NCBI GenBank assembly: GCA_002359315.1
Contig: DEMS01000028.1
Span: 153,155 to 217,154 of the forward strand
Direction: 5' to 3'
Source: Bacteroidetes bacterium UBA2664
GTDB taxonomy: Bacteria; Bacteroidota; Rhodothermia; Balneolales; Balneolaceae
DNA: 64,000 bases
Shown: positions 61,601 through 64,000 of the stretch, piece by piece
How the letters are laid out: each line of letters starts with the position of its first letter
Numbering within the stretch: position 1 is the first letter of the stretch
The notes under the pieces: model-generated
Database searches by the model: none
Told to the model about the DNA's origin: nothing
What the model saw: the letters and a program-made list of their open reading frames with translations, nothing else
Position numbers and translations under genes: made by a program

Positions 61601-62917
61601 TTATGAATCTGATAAAAAACGATTAACGTGTAAGAGCCGATAGTAAAATTCACTAGAATCGCGCATGTAAACAAATGAATGATACTCTTGTCTTGTTCTT
61701 GAAAATTGATCATCAAAATAGAGTTCATCTACCTGATTATTAGCCATTAAAACATATTTATAACTGTACGACCCTTCTTTGATAATAGAGCTCGTCTGCC
61801 ATCTATTCAGATTTTCATCTCTTTTAAGCTCCGTATCCGGATTGATCATCCAGTTATTAAAATCACCGACTAAATAGATTGATTGACCGTATGAGATCTC
61901 TTCTGCGGGGTCAAATGTAAATACGACATTTGCATATTGTGCAGTCAAATCCCTGTTGGGGCGTCCATATCGACCCGTTTGGATAGATCGGCTTGATGAG
62001 AAACCGGAAACATCATCCGTTAAATAGATAGTTGGCGGATATTCGCCGGGCCTGGATTCAACGATTTGTGGATTTGATTGGGTTAAATTATTGAGTGAGA
62101 GAGTTAAAAACTCATAATCTCCTACAAATGAGTTTTGGTTACTCAATTCAAATTTCACCTCATCAGGATCCGAAAAATCGACTTCGTCGGCTTCCCTCAG
62201 TTTGCCCCAAAATTGGTTTTGTGTAAAGTAAAACTCTAAGTCAAAAAAGGGCTGATCAACAATGTCGGGAAGTGAATACCAACTGACAGGCCGGTGTGTA
62301 ATTCTCATATTTTGTCTTGGAACAGGAAAAGTTTCAACAGTAGAACGAGTATCACCCTCATTTTCAGTTACAAAAAATGGAAGCTGCAAAATCAGGTCAC
62401 CATTGTCATGATCTCTTATTTGAAGCTGATAATTGCCGCTTTTTGTGAACTGAAACCGGTTGTTTGGGAATTGATAACTGTATTGTCTGTATGAGGGCCT
62501 ATGTACTCTGCTAACCTGTCCGGCGTCGAGAATATGAGTGTCCATCCCATTTATAAAAAATTCAGGAGGCAGAGATGATCGACTCCAATCCGGGTTATGG
62601 TGACTGAAAGTGATCCTGAACTGTCTTGAATCAAACTCAAGAATTTCGAAAGAAAGATGCAGCTGTTGTGATTGGTTTAGCTGAAGTATAGGTGCAGATG
62701 ATGGATTTCCGGAACGGTTTAGTTGTACAGAATGAACAAGATCAGTTTCAATATGGTGACCCGGCGGAGTGAATAAGTTTAGATTTTGAGTACTGTTTTG
62801 GTTTGATCGGGAGTATTGATACCCTTGATTTTCATACATTCCGCATCCTGTAATAAGATATGTGAGAAAAAAACAAGAGAGTAAGACTCGTAATCTTCGT
62901 TTATTAAAATGAGTCAT
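61601..62917 (-). CDS. DUF5103 (type IX secretion plug-type) lipoprotein with C-terminal CBM48-like domain
   Basis: 438 aa from the internal ATG (62915-62917), which gives a lipoprotein signal ending YLITGC. A longer frame to 62968 overlaps dapF and lacks a signal at its start. The DUF5103 pattern is clear: HSVQLNRSGNPSSAPILQLNQSQQLHLSFEILEF, HHNPDWSRSSLPPEFFINGMD, YSYQFPNNRFQFTKSGNYQL (quoted as separate landmarks). The C-terminus (about 335-420) has a CBM48/AMPK-like beta-sandwich (SIYLVGDFNNWMINPD, YSYKYVLMANN). Pfam annotates this group as T9SS plug-type, but no other T9SS gene is in the window. Confidence 0.8.
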   Translation of the reverse strand: MTHFNKRRLRVLLSCFFLTYLITGCGMYENQGYQYSRSNQNSTQNLNLFTPPGHHIETDLVHSVQLNRSGNPSSAPILQLNQSQQLHLSFEILEFDSRQFRITFSHHNPDWSRSSLPPEFFINGMDTHILDAGQVSRVHRPSYRQYSYQFPNNRFQFTKSGNYQLQIRDHDNGDLILQLPFFVTENEGDTRSTVETFPVPRQNMRITHRPVSWYSLPDIVDQPFFDLEFYFTQNQFWGKLREADEVDFSDPDEVKFELSNQNSFVGDYEFLTLSLNNLTQSNPQIVESRPGEYPPTIYLTDDVSGFSSSRSIQTGRYGRPNRDLTAQYANVVFTFDPAEEISYGQSIYLVGDFNNWMINPDTELKRDENLNRWQTSSIIKEGSYSYKYVLMANNQVDELYFDDQFSRTRQEYHSFVYMRDSSEFYYRLLHVNRFLSDS

Positions 62918-62921
62918 TAAA

Positions 62922-63752
62922 TCAATAGTAATATTCTCCTGAGTATACAAATGAGATCGGTCCTTCAAGTTTTATATTGTGATAATGTTCTTTCTTATCA
63001 TCAAACGAAAAATGAACATAAAGCGTGCCCCCTTTTACTTTTACTTCATATTGAAAGCTGCCGGACTTTCCATGTTGCAAAAAGTGCCAACCTATAGCAG
63101 ATGCTATCGCTCCGGTTCCGCATGCGAGTGTTAAGTCTTCAACTCCTCTTTCATATGTTTGAAGGCAGAGTTTATCACTTTCGATGCCTGAAATAAAATT
63201 CACATTGGTTCCTTTGGGGTAGAATTCTTTGTGATTGCGTAAAAGACGCCCTTTTTTTATCAGTTGTTCTGATTTTTCCAATTCATCCACAATCATGGGA
63301 CAAACGATATGTTCGGTATTGGTATAAATATCTAAAATTGCCTCATTAGCGATACTTTTCTCAATTACTTTAGTTGTTAAAGGGAAGCTTATAGTCACAT
63401 TCTCATCGTCTACTTCAGCTTCATATATTTTATCATGCACTCTAAATGTAAACCGATTGGGAGATCCCAAAGTTACGGCATATTTTGAGAAACATCTTGC
63501 GCCATTTCCACACATTCCCGCGTCGCTCCCATCCGGATTTTTATAAGACATCACCAGATCGGCTTTTTTAGTTTCATCAAATTGAAGTGCTATAATCCCA
63601 TCGCTGCCCACCCCAAATTTTCTGTTACAAATAGCAGGAGCAAGTTGCGAAAGTTCATCATTATTTAGTTTCAGGGCCCTGTTATCAAACAAAATAAAAT
63701 CGTTTCCGGCACCATGCATTTTGATGAATGGGAGAATATTTGTTTCGTTCAT
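62922..63752 (-). CDS. dapF: diaminopimelate epimerase
   Basis: 276 aa, normal length. It converts LL- to meso-diaminopimelate for lysine and peptidoglycan synthesis. The two catalytic cysteines are Cys81 (GMCGNGARCF) and Cys211 (LACGTGAIASA). MHGAGNDFILFDNR is the classic N-terminus. It lies 4 bp upstream of the DUF5103 start and 2 bp downstream of the partial gene on the same strand. Confidence 0.98.
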   Translation of the reverse strand: MNETNILPFIKMHGAGNDFILFDNRALKLNNDELSQLAPAICNRKFGVGSDGIIALQFDETKKADLVMSYKNPDGSDAGMCGNGARCFSKYAVTLGSPNRFTFRVHDKIYEAEVDDENVTISFPLTTKVIEKSIANEAILDIYTNTEHIVCPMIVDELEKSEQLIKKGRLLRNHKEFYPKGTNVNFISGIESDKLCLQTYERGVEDLTLACGTGAIASAIGWHFLQHGKSGSFQYEVKVKGGTLYVHFSFDDKKEHYHNIKLEGPISFVYSGEYYY

Positions 63753-63754
63753 GA

Positions 63755-64000
63755 TTACAGTTCGGAATAGGCGGGCATATGTTGCCAGCGATTATCTTTT
63801 GGTATTGGAGCATCCAATCCTCTCATAAGATGAGAAAATCGGATAGAAAGAGCAGTAAATATATATTTTAACTGAACATTTTGATACAAAAGACCTTTCA
63901 GATGATGAAGGTGTTCTATCATGTCTGTGATTCGAGCTTCTTTCATGGATGAACAGAATTTTTTGATAACATCGATTTGATCAATATTAATAATCAGCTC
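63755..64000 (-). CDS. C-terminal part of a gene running off the right edge
   Basis: The frame is open through position 64000, reading upstream of the ATG at 63944 as ELIINIDQIDVIKKFCSS, so that Met is probably internal and the gene's start lies beyond the window. About 82 residues are visible. They are helical and include MIEHLHHLKGLLYQNVQLKY and a short C-terminus, RWQHMPAYSEL. I do not recognise the family. It is 2 bp from dapF and probably co-transcribed with it. Confidence 0.6.
   Translation of the reverse strand, partial: ELIINIDQIDVIKKFCSSMKEARITDMIEHLHHLKGLLYQNVQLKYIFTALSIRFSHLMRGLDAPIPKDNRWQHMPAYSEL

Noticed and set aside
1..64000. CRISPR arrays, tRNA/rRNA genes, insertion sequences, prophage
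   Set aside because: I saw no regularly spaced repeats, transposase or integrase motifs, or tRNA cloverleaf sequences; a search with tRNAscan-SE, Infernal and ISfinder would settle this.

Overview
The window is bacterial chromosome, AT-rich by eye, gene-dense and made mostly of housekeeping genes. The gene set points to the Bacteroidota/Balneolota side of the FCB group. It contains a DUF2723 (TMEM260-like) membrane protein, a DUF2480 gene at the end of a suf operon, a DUF5103 (type IX secretion plug-type) lipoprotein, a TonB-dependent receptor, several outer-membrane barrels, many lipoproteins, few clear Shine-Dalgarno sequences and several TTG/GTG starts. Balneolota is my best guess, from gene content only. 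I saw no rRNA, tRNA, insertion sequence, phage gene or CRISPR array.

Layout. 1-6.6 kb (minus): DUF445 protein, a small divergent type IA topoisomerase, ybeY, an unknown protein and the DUF2723 protein. 6.9-12.8 kb: a sodium:solute symporter, a PH-domain protein, secreted msrB, a small membrane protein, a cold-shock protein and a TonB-dependent receptor. 12.8-19.9 kb (plus): DUF2752-TM2-HD genes that overlap or abut, then a DUF4097 protein, a membrane SpoIIE-type phosphatase, a POTRA-less Omp85-like barrel and mltG. 19.9-32.3 kb (minus): an LpoA-like TPR plus periplasmic-binding-fold protein, guaA, gcvH, accC, accB, efp, a second symporter, a GH13 debranching enzyme, metG and a SpoU methyltransferase. 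32.7-40.9 kb (plus): a formylglycine-generating-enzyme-like lipoprotein, then a tight run of greA, ugd, UDP-xylose synthase, Nudix, an outer-membrane barrel, a lipoprotein with a degenerate caspase-like domain and a DMT transporter.

41.0-50.1 kb (minus) is the most unusual part. It runs response regulator, histidine kinase with a broken ATP-binding domain, BcsB-like protein, outer-membrane barrel, family 2 glycosyltransferase with an MshEN/T2SSE_N-like domain, and a GT-C-like membrane protein ending in SPOR-like repeats. I read this as a dedicated exopolysaccharide synthesis and export locus related to cellulose-synthase/NfrB-type machines but distinct from both. The neighbouring ugd and UDP-xylose synthase genes could feed it UDP-glucuronate and UDP-xylose (inference). 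A MORN-repeat lipoprotein lies just upstream on the same strand.

52.0-59.7 kb (plus): pta, then the Fe-S assembly operon sufB-sufC-sufD-sufS-nfu-sufA-DUF2480, closed by a hairpin terminator. 59.7-64.0 kb (minus): a small two-TM protein, a degenerate serine-hydrolase-like protein, the DUF5103 lipoprotein, dapF and the 3' end of a gene that runs off the right edge.
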